This document shows, one piece after another, positions 52,077 through 61,092 of a DNA stretch of 64,000 bases. Origin of the DNA: Lentisphaerota bacterium (GTDB lineage Bacteria; Verrucomicrobiota; Kiritimatiellia; UBA8416; VGWJ01); the NCBI GenBank assembly GCA_016873635.1, contig VGWJ01000005.1, positions 1-64,000 on the forward strand. Reading direction: 5' to 3'. The notes beneath the pieces are model-generated. The model was not told where the DNA came from and did not search any database. It saw only the letters and a list, made by a program, of their open reading frames with translations. Every line of letters starts with the position of its first letter. Positions within the stretch are counted from its first letter, which is position 1. Position numbers and translations under genes: made by a program.

Positions 52077-54185
52077 TTAGGCGCCGGCGGCGGGAAAGAC
52101 AACCCGGAACACGCTGCCGCGGCCCTCCTCGCTTTCCACCTCGATCCGTCCGCCGTGGCTTTCCACGAGCATGCGGCTCTGGAAGAGGCCGATGCCCATG
52201 CCTCCGCTCTTGGTCGTGCGGAAGGGGTGGAACAGCGAATTCTCGACGAACTCGCGCGGCATGCCGCGGCCGTTGTCCCGCACGGCGATGATCGTCTGCC
52301 GCTCCCGGGTTGCCGTCGAGACGCTTATTTCGCCGCCTTCGGGCGGCAAGGCCTGCAAAGCGTTCAACACGAGATTGGTGACGACCGAAGCGATCTGGCG
52401 GCGGTCGGCCGTTATGGGCGGCGGCGGGGCGCCCTCGCGCAGCAGGCGGACGCCGCGCGGGATGGCGATCTGCGCCAGCGCTTCATCCACGACTTCCGCG
52501 ACCTGGCACGGCTGCTTGTTCGTCTCCGGCGTTTCCCGCAGGCGCCCCAGGCGGCCGATGAGGTCGCGCAGCCGCGTGACGCTGGCCTCGATTGACTTCA
52601 GCGCGTCCTGGCGGAACGCGGGATTTTCCGAATGAACGCGGAAGTTCTCCAGCAGCAGCGAAAGCGACGAAGCCGTGTTCTTCAGGTCGTGGATGAAGAA
52701 CGCGGACATTTTCTGGAAGGCCTCCATCTCGCGCGACTCGAGCAGGCGCTCGGAAAGGCGCAGGTTCAGAAGGCTGGCGCCGAGGTGATCGCCGATGGTG
52801 CGCAGCAGCCGCCGGTCCTCGTTCGTGAAGGGGCGGCCGCGCACGCGGTCGCCGACCACGGCCACGCCCAGCAGGTGTCCGCCCGCGCACAGGGGCATGG
52901 CCATTCGGTCGCCGCCGTGCGGGAAGGTGGCGGGCGCGGCGGCGCGGAGCGCTTCGGCCCAGGGCGCCGGAACGGCTTCAAGGTTGAAGGGCTGCGCATC
53001 CTCCGCCAGCCGCCGCGCGGCGGCGGCGTCAAGCACGGGCCCGGCGATGCCGTCCTTGTGCGGGAGCGAGGTGGATGCGGCGAGCGCGAGCTGTCCGCGT
53101 GTTCCGTCCATGCGCCAGACCGTGACCGAGAGCGCCTCAAGCGCCGTTGAAAGCAGTTCGGCCATTTCCCGGCACAGGCGCGCCGGGGCCACGATCGAGC
53201 CCGTTTTTTCGGCGCATTCCCGCCAGATGCGCCCGTAGTCGTAGCGCGGCCGGTGGAGATAGCGCATGGCGAACTCGCCCCACCACAGCTTCACGCGGTC
53301 CGAAAGCAGCACCGCGCTGGCGGCCAGCAGCGCCACCATGATCAGGAAGCTCTTGAGCGGCATGGTGTCGATCCCGCCGACGGCGAGCGAGAGCTGCGCA
53401 ACCACGCCCGCGAGCACCAGGTAAAGCCCCGTCACCAGGATCGTCAGCGAACCGCGCATTCCGCCGGGCGAAGGGTAGAGGTCCACGGTGGCGCGCCGCG
53501 TCCGCTCCATGCCCACGACGGCCGTCAGGCCGCCCACCAGCAGGGCCAGGGTATTGAGCGCTTCCGCGCGCCAGCTCACGGACGAGTAGAGCAGGGCCTG
53601 TCCGGCGGAGAAGATACCCATGACCAGGATGGCGCCCAGCCCGATGACCATGAACTTGACCCGCCAGCGCATCGTGCCGACGGCGGCGCGCAGGGTCCGC
53701 TCCAGGTTTTCCAGGGCCGCCGCAAGGCCGAACACGATCAGGATCTGCAACAGCAGACCGGCGGGTCCGACGGGCGTCGCGGGGGCGACCTCTTCCGCGC
53801 CCCGCGCGTCGACGGCAACCAGCAGGTGCTTCCAGCCCGCCGCGGCGATGGCCGCCCACAGGGCGAAGATCGCGATTGCGGCCGCGCGCCAGCGGCGGAA
53901 GGATTCGGCGGCGTTTCCGCGCGCGTAGCCCAGGCTGAAGAGCAGCCAGACGCCGGGCCGCAATCCCGCCAGCACGAGCCGCCACCGTTCCAGGTCGAAG
54001 GCCGCCGCCGGGGCAGCGAAGGAAGCGAGCGCCGCGCGGAGCGCCTCGTCCGCCGCGAGCAGAAGCATGCCGGCGGAAAACGCGAGCCAGCTCGGGGACT
54101 GCCGGGTTCGCAGCCCGCCCCAGACGGCCAGCGCCAGGGCCACGAGCGTCGCGCCGGCGGGCAGAAGTATGTGCATGTCGGTCAC
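52077..54185 (-). CDS. membrane histidine kinase, PrsK-like (PEP-CTERM system)
   Basis: A 702-residue sensor kinase. About eight N-terminal transmembrane segments (residues 5-300), a GAF-like domain (about 340-480), then the kinase core: phospho-His in MSAFFIHDLKNTASSLSLLL, N-box VVTNLVLNALQALP, G1 IAVRDNGRGMPREF and G2 GGMGIGLFQSRM. This arrangement and its place beside an exosortase fit PrsK. Its usual partner PrsR is not in the window. GTG 54185 is used; ATG 54176, three codons on, is equally possible. Confidence 0.9.
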   Translation of the reverse strand: MTDMHILLPAGATLVALALAVWGGLRTRQSPSWLAFSAGMLLLAADEALRAALASFAAPAAAFDLERWRLVLAGLRPGVWLLFSLGYARGNAAESFRRWRAAAIAIFALWAAIAAAGWKHLLVAVDARGAEEVAPATPVGPAGLLLQILIVFGLAAALENLERTLRAAVGTMRWRVKFMVIGLGAILVMGIFSAGQALLYSSVSWRAEALNTLALLVGGLTAVVGMERTRRATVDLYPSPGGMRGSLTILVTGLYLVLAGVVAQLSLAVGGIDTMPLKSFLIMVALLAASAVLLSDRVKLWWGEFAMRYLHRPRYDYGRIWRECAEKTGSIVAPARLCREMAELLSTALEALSVTVWRMDGTRGQLALAASTSLPHKDGIAGPVLDAAAARRLAEDAQPFNLEAVPAPWAEALRAAAPATFPHGGDRMAMPLCAGGHLLGVAVVGDRVRGRPFTNEDRRLLRTIGDHLGASLLNLRLSERLLESREMEAFQKMSAFFIHDLKNTASSLSLLLENFRVHSENPAFRQDALKSIEASVTRLRDLIGRLGRLRETPETNKQPCQVAEVVDEALAQIAIPRGVRLLREGAPPPPITADRRQIASVVTNLVLNALQALPPEGGEISVSTATRERQTIIAVRDNGRGMPREFVENSLFHPFRTTKSGGMGIGLFQSRMLVESHGGRIEVESEEGRGSVFRVVFPAAGA

Positions 54186-54246
54186 GACCGGTTGCCGCGT
54201 TTCCTTCCGGATGCGGCGCGCAAACGTTGCGAGGGGACTGTAACGG

Positions 54247-54323
54247 AAAATTGAAAATTGAAAATTGAAAATTGAAAATTGAAAATTGGGAATCGAAAAT
54301 TGGGAATCGAGAATTGAAAATCG
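54247..54323. repeat. eleven heptamer tandem repeats
   Basis: AAAATTG is repeated six times exactly (54247-54288), then GGAATCG, AAAATTG, GGAATCG, AGAATTG, AAAATCG to 54323, all in register at period 7. It fills the gap between the PrsK gene and the divergent acyl-CoA ligase gene and is far more AT-rich than its surroundings. Confidence 0.95.
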
Positions 54324-54426
54324 AACGCCGATGTTCGCGCTTGTCTTTTGTTCGTTTTCCGTCCTATTTTTTGTTCCAAACGCCCCACGGACCTTTCAAG
54401 GGACTGGCGAACGGAGTTTTTCAGCC

Positions 54427-56649
54427 ATGCTCGAGCCCCTGCTTCAGCCCGCCGGCATAGCGGTGATCGGCGCTTCGCGCACGCCCGGCAAGGTCGGGCA
54501 CGAGATCCTCGCGAACCTCATCGCGAGCGGTTACGGCGGCACGCTTCTGCCGGTGAATCCCGGCGCCGACGAAATCCTGGGCCTGAAATGCTGCCGCGAT
54601 CTGAAGTCCTGCGCCGTCAAGATCGACCTGAGCGTTATCGCCGTGCCCGCGGCGCGCGTCCCGGATGCCGCGCGGGCCTCGCTTGACGCCGGCGCGGGCG
54701 CGCTGTGCGTGATTTCCGCGGGCTTTAAGGAAGTAGGCGAGGAGGGCGCGCGGATCGAGCGCGAAGTCGTGGATTTGTGCCGGGCGCGCCACGCCCGCCT
54801 GCTCGGTCCCAACTGCCTGGGCCTGATCAACACGCATCACGCCATGAACGCCTCGTTCGCCCGGCAGATGCCGGCGGCCGGCGCGATTTCGGTCATCTCG
54901 CAATCCGGCGCGCTGTGCACGGCCCTGCTGGACTGGGCCGCGGGTCGGCGCGTGGGCCTGGCCAAGCTGATCAGCATGGGCAACAAGGCCGACCTGAACG
55001 AGGCGGATTTCCTCGCCGCCCTGGCGTCGGACCCGCGCACGAAGGTCATCGCCGGCTACCTTGAAAGCATCGCCTCCGGCGGCGACTTTGTGCGCGCGGC
55101 CGAAGATGCGGCGGCGATCAAGCCGGTGGTCATGCTCAAGGCCGGCATCACCTCCGCCGGGGCGCGGGCGGCCTCTTCGCACACCGGCAGCCTGGCCGGG
55201 GCCGACATCGCCTACGGCGCCGCCTTCCGGCGGTCGGGCGTAATCCGGGCCGACACGTTCGAGGAGCTGTGCGACTTCGCCACGGCCTTCGCCATGCAGC
55301 CGCTGCCGGCCGGCAACCGCGTGGCCATCATCACCAACGCCGGCGGCCCGGGAATCATGGCGGCCGACGCCGTGGAGCAGGCCGGCATGCGCGTGGGCGC
55401 CCTGGCCGGCGGCACGGCCACGGCCCTGCGCGAGAGACTGCCCCCGGCCGCCAGCGTGGGCAACCCCATCGACGTTCTCGGCGACGCCGATCCCGAACGC
55501 TACGCCACGGCCGTCAACGCGGCCCAGGACGACCCCTCCGTGGACGCCATCATCGTCATCCTTACCCCGCAGGCCATGACGCGGCCGGCGGATACGGCGC
55601 GGCGCGTGGCGGCCTGCGTGCGCGGGGCCAAGCCGGTTCTGGCCTCGTTCATGGGGGGGGCCGACGTGATGCCCGGCCGCGACGAGCTGGTGGCCGCGAA
55701 CCTGCCCGACTACCCGGCCCCTGAACGGGCCGTGGCCGCGCTGCGCGCCATGTGCGACTATGCCGAATGGCTGCGCCGCGCGCCGCGCGTGCTCACGCGC
55801 TTCCCCGTCAACCGCCCGCGCGTGACGCGCATCATCCGCCGGCACCAGCGCGCGGGCCGCATGCAGATGGGCGAGCCGCAGGCCAAGGCCGTGCTGCGGG
55901 CCTACGACTTCATCGTGCCCGACGGCCAGACCGCGGCGGACGCCGCGTCGGCCGTGGAAGCCGCCGAGAAGATCGGCTACCCGGTGGCCATGAAGATCGT
56001 GTCGCCGGACATCATCCACAAGTCCGACATGGGCGGCGTGCGGCTGCGCCTGGCATCGGCCCAGGACGTGCGCGACGCGTTCGACCTGATGATGCTGCGC
56101 ATCCGCCAGCGCGTGCCCGAGGCGCGCATCGAGGGCGTATACGTGGAGAAGATGTGCGGCCAGGGCAGGGAAGTGATCCTGGGCATGAGCCGCGACCCCC
56201 AGTTCGGCCCCATGCTCATGTTCGGGCTGGGCGGGATCTTCGTGGAAGTGATGAAGGACGTCACCTTTCACATCGCGCCGATCACGTACCGCGAAGCGAT
56301 GTTCATGCTGGAGGGCACCAAGTCCTTCGCGCTGCTCAAGGGCGTGCGCGGACAGGCCAGCGTGGACCTTTCCGCCATCGCCGTGGGATTGCAGCGCGTG
56401 AGCCAGCTGGCGACCGATTTTCCGGAGATACTGGAAATGGATATCAACCCTTTCATTGTCGGCCGCGAAGGCGCCGAGTCCGTGGCCGCGGACGCGCGCA
56501 TCACGCTCAGGCCGGCGGGAGACGGTGTCGCGGGGGCGGCGGAGGACCGCCGGCCTCCGCGGGCCGCTGCGCGGCCCGGAATGCCGGCCGCCGGAGGCGG
56601 CGCCGAAACGGCGGCGAACGGAGAAAGGCAAGATGACTTTCGATCCTGA
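54427..56649 (+). CDS. ADP-forming acyl-CoA synthetase
   Basis: A 740-residue fused alpha-beta acyl-CoA ligase (NDP-forming), making acetate or another acid plus ATP from acyl-CoA in energy metabolism. Order: CoA-binding domain (IAVIGASRTPGKVGHEILAN), ligase domains with the phospho-His loop ARAASSHTGSLAGADIAYGA and NAGGPGIMAADAVEQ, then an ATP-grasp domain (PVAMKIVSPDIIHKSDMGGV, MLMFGLGGIFVEVMKDVTFH, EILEMDINPFIVG). A low-complexity tail follows. ATG 54427 begins the conserved part; upstream open frame crosses repeats. It overlaps the next gene by 17 bases. Confidence 0.93.
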   Translation: MLEPLLQPAGIAVIGASRTPGKVGHEILANLIASGYGGTLLPVNPGADEILGLKCCRDLKSCAVKIDLSVIAVPAARVPDAARASLDAGAGALCVISAGFKEVGEEGARIEREVVDLCRARHARLLGPNCLGLINTHHAMNASFARQMPAAGAISVISQSGALCTALLDWAAGRRVGLAKLISMGNKADLNEADFLAALASDPRTKVIAGYLESIASGGDFVRAAEDAAAIKPVVMLKAGITSAGARAASSHTGSLAGADIAYGAAFRRSGVIRADTFEELCDFATAFAMQPLPAGNRVAIITNAGGPGIMAADAVEQAGMRVGALAGGTATALRERLPPAASVGNPIDVLGDADPERYATAVNAAQDDPSVDAIIVILTPQAMTRPADTARRVAACVRGAKPVLASFMGGADVMPGRDELVAANLPDYPAPERAVAALRAMCDYAEWLRRAPRVLTRFPVNRPRVTRIIRRHQRAGRMQMGEPQAKAVLRAYDFIVPDGQTAADAASAVEAAEKIGYPVAMKIVSPDIIHKSDMGGVRLRLASAQDVRDAFDLMMLRIRQRVPEARIEGVYVEKMCGQGREVILGMSRDPQFGPMLMFGLGGIFVEVMKDVTFHIAPITYREAMFMLEGTKSFALLKGVRGQASVDLSAIAVGLQRVSQLATDFPEILEMDINPFIVGREGAESVAADARITLRPAGDGVAGAAEDRRPPRAAARPGMPAAGGGAETAANGERQDDFRS

Positions 56650-58492
56650 CTGGAAAGCGGCGTACGCGGACATGCTGGCCACGCCGGCCGAGGCGGTGGC
56701 GCGCATCCGGCCGGGCCAGCGCGTGTTCGTGGGCACCGGCTGTGCCCAGCCGCAGGAACTCGTGCGCGCCCTGACCGCGCGGGGCGCGGAGCTGGCGGAC
56801 CTGGAGATCGTGCACCTGCTAACCCTGGGCGAGGCGCCCTACGCCACGCGCGAGCTGGCGGAATGCTTCCGCATCAACAGCTTCTTCATCGCCGAAAACG
56901 TGCGCGGCATCATCCAGGAGGGGCTGGGGGACTATACGCCGGTCTTTCTGTCGGACATCCCGCGGCTTTTCACTTCGGCCCAGCTTCCCCTGGACGTGGC
57001 CCTGATCCAGGTGTCGCCGCCCGACGCGCAGGGCCTGTGCAGCCTCGGCATCTCGGTGGACATCGTCAAGAGCGCGGCCGAGAACGCCCGCCTGGTGATC
57101 GCGCAGGTCAACAAGCGCATGCCGCGCACCCTGGGCGACAGCTTCCTGCACGTGCTGGATATCGACGTGCTCGTGCCCGTTGAGGCCGAGCTGCTCGAGG
57201 TGCGGCCGCCGCCGCCGGACGACGTCACGCGCAACATCGGCCGGCACGTGGCCTCGCTGGTGGACGACGGCGCCACCGTGGAGATGGGCATCGGGACCAT
57301 TCCGCAGGCCGTGCTGGAGTTTCTCAGGGAAAAGCGCGACCTCGGCATCCACACGGAGATGTTCACCGACGCCGTCATCGAGATGATCGAGAGCGGCGCG
57401 ATCAACGGCCGCCGCAAGTCCCTTGACCGGGGCAAGGTCGTGGCCAGTTTCTGCATGGGAACGCGGCGCCTGTACGACTACGTCGACAACAATCCGGCTT
57501 TCGCGTTTCACCCCACGGAGTACGTCAACGACCCCTTCGTGATCAGCCGCCAGGAGCGCCAGGTGGCGATCAACGTGGCCCTGGAAGTGGACCTGACCGG
57601 ACAGGTCTGCGCCGACTCGCTGGGCACGCGCTTCTACTCCGGCATCGGCGGGCAGGTGGACTTCAACCGCGGCGCGGCGCGCTCGCGCGGCGGCAAGGCC
57701 ATCATCGCCCTGCCCGCGACGGCCCGCAACGGCGCCGTGTCGCGCATCGTGTGCAGCCTCAGCCCGGGCGCCGGCGTCGTCACCACGCGCGGCGACGTGC
57801 ACTACGTGGTCACCGAGTACGGCGTGGCCTACCTGCACGGCAAGAGCGTGCCCGAGCGGGCCATGGCGCTGATCTCCATCGCGCATCCCGACTTCCGGGG
57901 CCGGCTTCTGCAGGACGCCATCGCGGCGCGCTACCTCAGCCCGGGCCTGGCCGAGTTCGAGGGCAAGCTGGTGATCGGTCCGCCCGAGACGCGGACCACG
58001 ATGCTGCTGGACGACGGCACGGAGATCGGCTTCCGGTCGATCCGGCCCACGGATGAGCCGTTGATGAAGGACTTGTTCTACGCGCTCTCGCAGCAGACCG
58101 TCTACTACCGCTTCATGTCGCGCATGAAGCGCATCCCGCGCAAGGAGATCCAGCAGTTCGTGTACATCGACCACCGCACCGACGTGGCGATCGTGGGCAC
58201 CGTGCCTGAAGCCAGCGGAGAGGAGATCGTGGCCATCGGGCGGTACTACCTGGATGCCGCGTCCAACCGGGCGGAAGTGGCGTTCGTGGTGCGCGATCAG
58301 TGGCAGGGCAGGGGAATCGGCACGTACCTGCTGCGGCACCTGATCGTGATCGCCAAGCGCCACGGCATCGCGGGTTTCACGGCGGAGGTTCTGCGCGAGA
58401 ACCGCGCCATGCAGCGCGTGCTGCACAAGAGCGACTGCAAGGTCGTCAGCCGCATGCAGGGGGAAGTCTACAGCTTCCGCCTGGATTTCTAG
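56633..58492 (+). CDS. CoA-transferase/acetyl-CoA hydrolase fused to GNAT acetyltransferase
   Basis: A 619-residue fusion. Residues 1-435 are a 4-hydroxybutyrate/acetyl-CoA transferase-hydrolase type protein: VFVGTGCAQPQELVRALTAR, ENARLVIAQVNKRMPRTLGD, GIGTIPQAVLEFL, DLGIHTEMFTDAVIEMIESG containing the catalytic Glu region, and GQVDFNRGAARSRGGKAIIA. Residues 460-619 are a GNAT domain (IGFRSIRPTDEPLMKDLFYA, FVVRDQWQGRGIGTYLLRHL with the acetyl-CoA P-loop Q-G-x-G-x). The SD GGAGAAAGG precedes ATG 56633. The pair probably handles acyl-CoA during fermentation, with the GNAT perhaps controlling it by acylation. Confidence 0.9.
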   Translation: MTFDPDWKAAYADMLATPAEAVARIRPGQRVFVGTGCAQPQELVRALTARGAELADLEIVHLLTLGEAPYATRELAECFRINSFFIAENVRGIIQEGLGDYTPVFLSDIPRLFTSAQLPLDVALIQVSPPDAQGLCSLGISVDIVKSAAENARLVIAQVNKRMPRTLGDSFLHVLDIDVLVPVEAELLEVRPPPPDDVTRNIGRHVASLVDDGATVEMGIGTIPQAVLEFLREKRDLGIHTEMFTDAVIEMIESGAINGRRKSLDRGKVVASFCMGTRRLYDYVDNNPAFAFHPTEYVNDPFVISRQERQVAINVALEVDLTGQVCADSLGTRFYSGIGGQVDFNRGAARSRGGKAIIALPATARNGAVSRIVCSLSPGAGVVTTRGDVHYVVTEYGVAYLHGKSVPERAMALISIAHPDFRGRLLQDAIAARYLSPGLAEFEGKLVIGPPETRTTMLLDDGTEIGFRSIRPTDEPLMKDLFYALSQQTVYYRFMSRMKRIPRKEIQQFVYIDHRTDVAIVGTVPEASGEEIVAIGRYYLDAASNRAEVAFVVRDQWQGRGIGTYLLRHLIVIAKRHGIAGFTAEVLRENRAMQRVLHKSDCKVVSRMQGEVYSFRLDF

Positions 58493-58571
58493 GGTCGGAA
58501 GGCGCTTGCTTCCGTCGGACGTTTGGGCAATACTCCGCCGCTTTCGTGGATTCCTAGCGGAGGTGACGATC

Positions 58572-58766
58572 ATGGGCAAGGGGCGCAAGTTCGCGAAGAA
58601 ACCGATGACGAGGCCGAAGAAGACCGGCGCCGCGCGCCGCCGGCGCGACGCGGTGCAGCGCCGCCGGCTGGCCGCGCGCGGGGTGCCGGCGGATAAGCTG
58701 CGCAAGCTTACCGGCGAAGACGTGAGAAATCTTCTGAAACGGCCGGCCGGGCCCGCCGCCGGTTGA
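58572..58766 (+). CDS. small highly basic conserved protein
   Basis: A 64-residue protein, MGKGRKFAKKPMTRPKKTGA at the start, then an arginine-rich helix (RRRRDAVQRRRLAARGVPAD) and a C-terminal KLRKLTGEDVRNLLKRP. I have seen this pattern in PVC-group genomes but know no function. The charge suggests RNA or ribosome contact. ATG 58572 with GGAGGTGACGATC upstream (SD) is convincing; the frame before it is not. Confidence 0.75.
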   Translation: MGKGRKFAKKPMTRPKKTGAARRRRDAVQRRRLAARGVPADKLRKLTGEDVRNLLKRPAGPAAG

Positions 58767-58833
58767 TCCCGCCTTCGCACGCGGCGCGGCCCCGGGCCGC
58801 GGCGCAAGGCGCCCCGGGGCGGAAGCCCGGGCC

Positions 58834-60879
58834 TTACTCCCACATGCTCCTGATCTCGGCGGCGATGTCCCGGCGTGCGGCGAGGCCGGAGGACTCGTCT
58901 TCCCTTTCCATCTCTCCGGCGCTCTCGCCCTCCATCCGCGCGACGACCTCGGGCGTCAGGAAGCGGGAAGGCTGCGCGTAGCTGTGGCGGTCCGTGTGGG
59001 GATGCCAGGTATGGTAGTAGCGCAGCGGCCAGGTCACGTAGAGATGGTCCTTCGCGCGCGTCATGGCCACGTAGGCCAGGCGCAGCTCCTCCTCGATCTC
59101 CTCCGGCGTGTCGGTGGCCATGTCCGACGGCAGGCAGCCGTCGGAGGCGTGGATCAGGAAGACCGCGTCCCACTCGCAGCCCTTGGCCGAGTGGATGGTT
59201 GAGAGCACCAGCCAGTCTTCGTCCTTGAGCGGCGGGCCGGCCAGGTCGCCCGTGGAGCGCGGCGGGTCGAGCTGCAGATCGGACAGGAACTTGCGGCGCG
59301 ACCGGTAGCGCCCGGCAATCTGTTCCAGGCTTTCCAGGTCGCGCTCGCGCGCGCGGGGGTTCTCGTAGCGCTTCTTCAGCAGCGGCGCGTAGAAGCGGCG
59401 CACGCGTTCCACCTGGCTGGCGGGCGGCAGCCCGCCCGGCGCCAGGATATCCGCGGCCATGGCCCCGAAGGCGCGGAGCTGGTCCTGCGCGGCGGGCGCG
59501 CCCGTGAAGCCGGACGCGGCGCGCGGGTCGTTGCCCGCGGCCTGGACGTGGTCGATGACGCGCTGCGCGGTCGCCGGGCCCACGCCGTCCATGAGCTGCA
59601 GCAGGCGGAACCAGGCGATGCGGTCGCGGGGATTCTCCATCACCCGCAGGACGGCCACCAGGTCTTTCACGTGCGCGGCCTCCAGGAAACGCAGGCCGCC
59701 GTATTTCTGGTAGCGGATGTTGCGCTTGCCCAGTTCGACTTCCAGCGTGGCGGAAAGGTAGGCCGCGCGGAACAGCACGGCCTGGCGGCGCAGCGGGATG
59801 CCCTGCTCGTAGTGCTCGAGCACGCGGCCGATGACGTAGGCGTTCTGGGCGTCCTCGTCGCGGCAGGTCACCAGGCGCGGCTTCGCGCCCCCCGGGCGCG
59901 CGGACCACAGGTCCTTGGTGTAGCGCTCGCGGGACTGGGCGATGAGGCGGTTGGTCGTCTCCAGAATCGGCTGCACGGAGCGGTAGTTCTGCTCCAGGGC
60001 GGCGATGGCGGTTCCGGGAAAATGCCTGGGGAAGTCCAGCATGTTGCGGACCGTCGCGCCGCGGAAGCTGTAGATGCTCTGGGCGTCGTCGCCGACGACG
60101 GTGATATTGTCGTTGCCGCGCCGCATGCCGCGCAGGATTTCGGCCTGCACGCGGTTCGTGTCCTGGTACTCGTCCACCAGCACGTGGTCGAAGCGGCCGC
60201 TGATCTGCCGCGCGACGCGCTCGTCGCCGAGCAGTCTCATCCAGTAGAGCAGCAGGTCGTCGTAGTCCAGGACGTTCTGTTCCTGCTTGCGGGCCACGTA
60301 GCGCCTGAACAGTTCCTTGAGGTCCTGCTCCCAGTCCGCGCACCAGGGAAAGAAGCGCTTCAGGACTTCGGGGAGGCTTTCCACGCCGTTCACGCAGCGC
60401 GAGTAGACGGCCAGGCAGGTGCGCTTGCGCGGGAAACGCTTTTCGCGGCCGTGCAGGCCCATGTCGTGCCGGATGACGTTCAGCAGGTCTTCGGCGTCGC
60501 CCTCGTCCATCACGGTGAACTCCGCGTTGAGCCCGGCGGCCTTGGCGTAGATGCGCAGGAGGCGGTTGCCGATGGCGTGGAACGTGCCGCCCCAGGCGCG
60601 GGCGGTCGCGCCGGTGCCGCGCTCGATGACGGCCGCGGCGCGGCTGAGCATTTCCTGCGCGGCGCGCCGCGTGAAGGTCAGCAGGAGGATGCGGCCGGGG
60701 TCCGTGCCGCGGGCGATCAGGTAGGCCACCCGGCAGGCCAGGGTGCGGGTCTTGCCGGTCCCGGCGCCGGCCACGATCAGGAGCGGTCCGGCGCCGTGCG
60801 TGACCGCGCGGCGCTGGGCCGGATTGAGTTCGTCCAGCCACGCGTACTTTTCCGCGCCGTTCCGCGAGTCCGTACCCAT
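58834..60879 (-). CDS. UvrD/PcrA/Rep-type DNA helicase
   Basis: A 681-residue superfamily 1 helicase. Motifs: Q region LDELNPAQRRAVTHGAGPLL, Walker A AGAGTGKTRTL, Ia LLTFTRRAAQEML, II VLVDEYQDTNRVQ, III VVGDDAQSIYSFRGA, IV ALEQNYRS, V STIHSAKGCEWDAVFLIHA, VI EELRLAYVAMTRAKDHLYVT. It unwinds DNA in repair or restarts forks. No nuclease domain is attached, and the protein is of normal length. ATG 60879 begins 17 codons before the Q motif. Confidence 0.94.
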   Translation of the reverse strand: MGTDSRNGAEKYAWLDELNPAQRRAVTHGAGPLLIVAGAGTGKTRTLACRVAYLIARGTDPGRILLLTFTRRAAQEMLSRAAAVIERGTGATARAWGGTFHAIGNRLLRIYAKAAGLNAEFTVMDEGDAEDLLNVIRHDMGLHGREKRFPRKRTCLAVYSRCVNGVESLPEVLKRFFPWCADWEQDLKELFRRYVARKQEQNVLDYDDLLLYWMRLLGDERVARQISGRFDHVLVDEYQDTNRVQAEILRGMRRGNDNITVVGDDAQSIYSFRGATVRNMLDFPRHFPGTAIAALEQNYRSVQPILETTNRLIAQSRERYTKDLWSARPGGAKPRLVTCRDEDAQNAYVIGRVLEHYEQGIPLRRQAVLFRAAYLSATLEVELGKRNIRYQKYGGLRFLEAAHVKDLVAVLRVMENPRDRIAWFRLLQLMDGVGPATAQRVIDHVQAAGNDPRAASGFTGAPAAQDQLRAFGAMAADILAPGGLPPASQVERVRRFYAPLLKKRYENPRARERDLESLEQIAGRYRSRRKFLSDLQLDPPRSTGDLAGPPLKDEDWLVLSTIHSAKGCEWDAVFLIHASDGCLPSDMATDTPEEIEEELRLAYVAMTRAKDHLYVTWPLRYYHTWHPHTDRHSYAQPSRFLTPEVVARMEGESAGEMEREDESSGLAARRDIAAEIRSMWE

Positions 60880-60932
60880 GCCCCGGTGTCTATCACAGCG
60901 CCGCGGCCCTTGGAAGCGCGAATGGTTGCCGC

Positions 60933-60961
60933 GGTTTGGAATTGCCGCCGGTTTGGAATTG
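60933..60961. repeat. direct repeat overlapping the tRNA promoter
   Basis: GGTTTGGAATTG occurs at 60933-60944 and again at 60950-60961, at period 17. The second copy contains the first bases of the -35 element, so the duplication could affect expression of the tRNA gene. Confidence 0.7.
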
Positions 60962-60987
60962 ACGGCGTCCGGCCGAGGCCGTAGGCT
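60959..60987 (+). promoter_or_regulatory. promoter of the tRNA-Met gene
   Basis: TTGACG (60959-60964), a 17-base gap, TAGGCT (60982-60987); the tRNA begins 22 bases further on at 61010. Confidence 0.6.
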
Positions 60988-61009
60988 TTACTCCTTCGCA
61001 GTGCAGTCG

Positions 61010-61082
61010 GGCGGCGTAGCTCAGTCGGCAGAGCAGAGGAATCATAATCCTTGTGTCCGGGGTTCGAATCCCTGCGCCGCCA
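61010..61082 (+). tRNA. tRNA-Met (anticodon CAT)
   Basis: A full cloverleaf of 73 bases: acceptor GGCGGCG (61010-61016) with CGCCGCC (61075-61081) and discriminator A61082; D stem GCTC/GAGC; anticodon stem GAGGA/TCCTT with loop ATCATAA (CAT at 61043-61045); T arm CGGGG/CCCTG with TTCGAAT. The first pair is G-C and there is no initiator-type mismatch, so elongator Met is preferred; lysidine-modified tRNA-Ile2 also carries CAT and cannot be fully excluded. CCA is not encoded. Confidence 0.93.
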
Positions 61083-61092
61083 CTCAACCGTC

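Noticed and set aside
47936-52102. A single 1388-residue protein across the TPR and exosortase regions
   Set aside because: The part above 51175 is an arginine/proline-rich shadow of the exosortase; the lipoprotein signal at 51175 is the real start.
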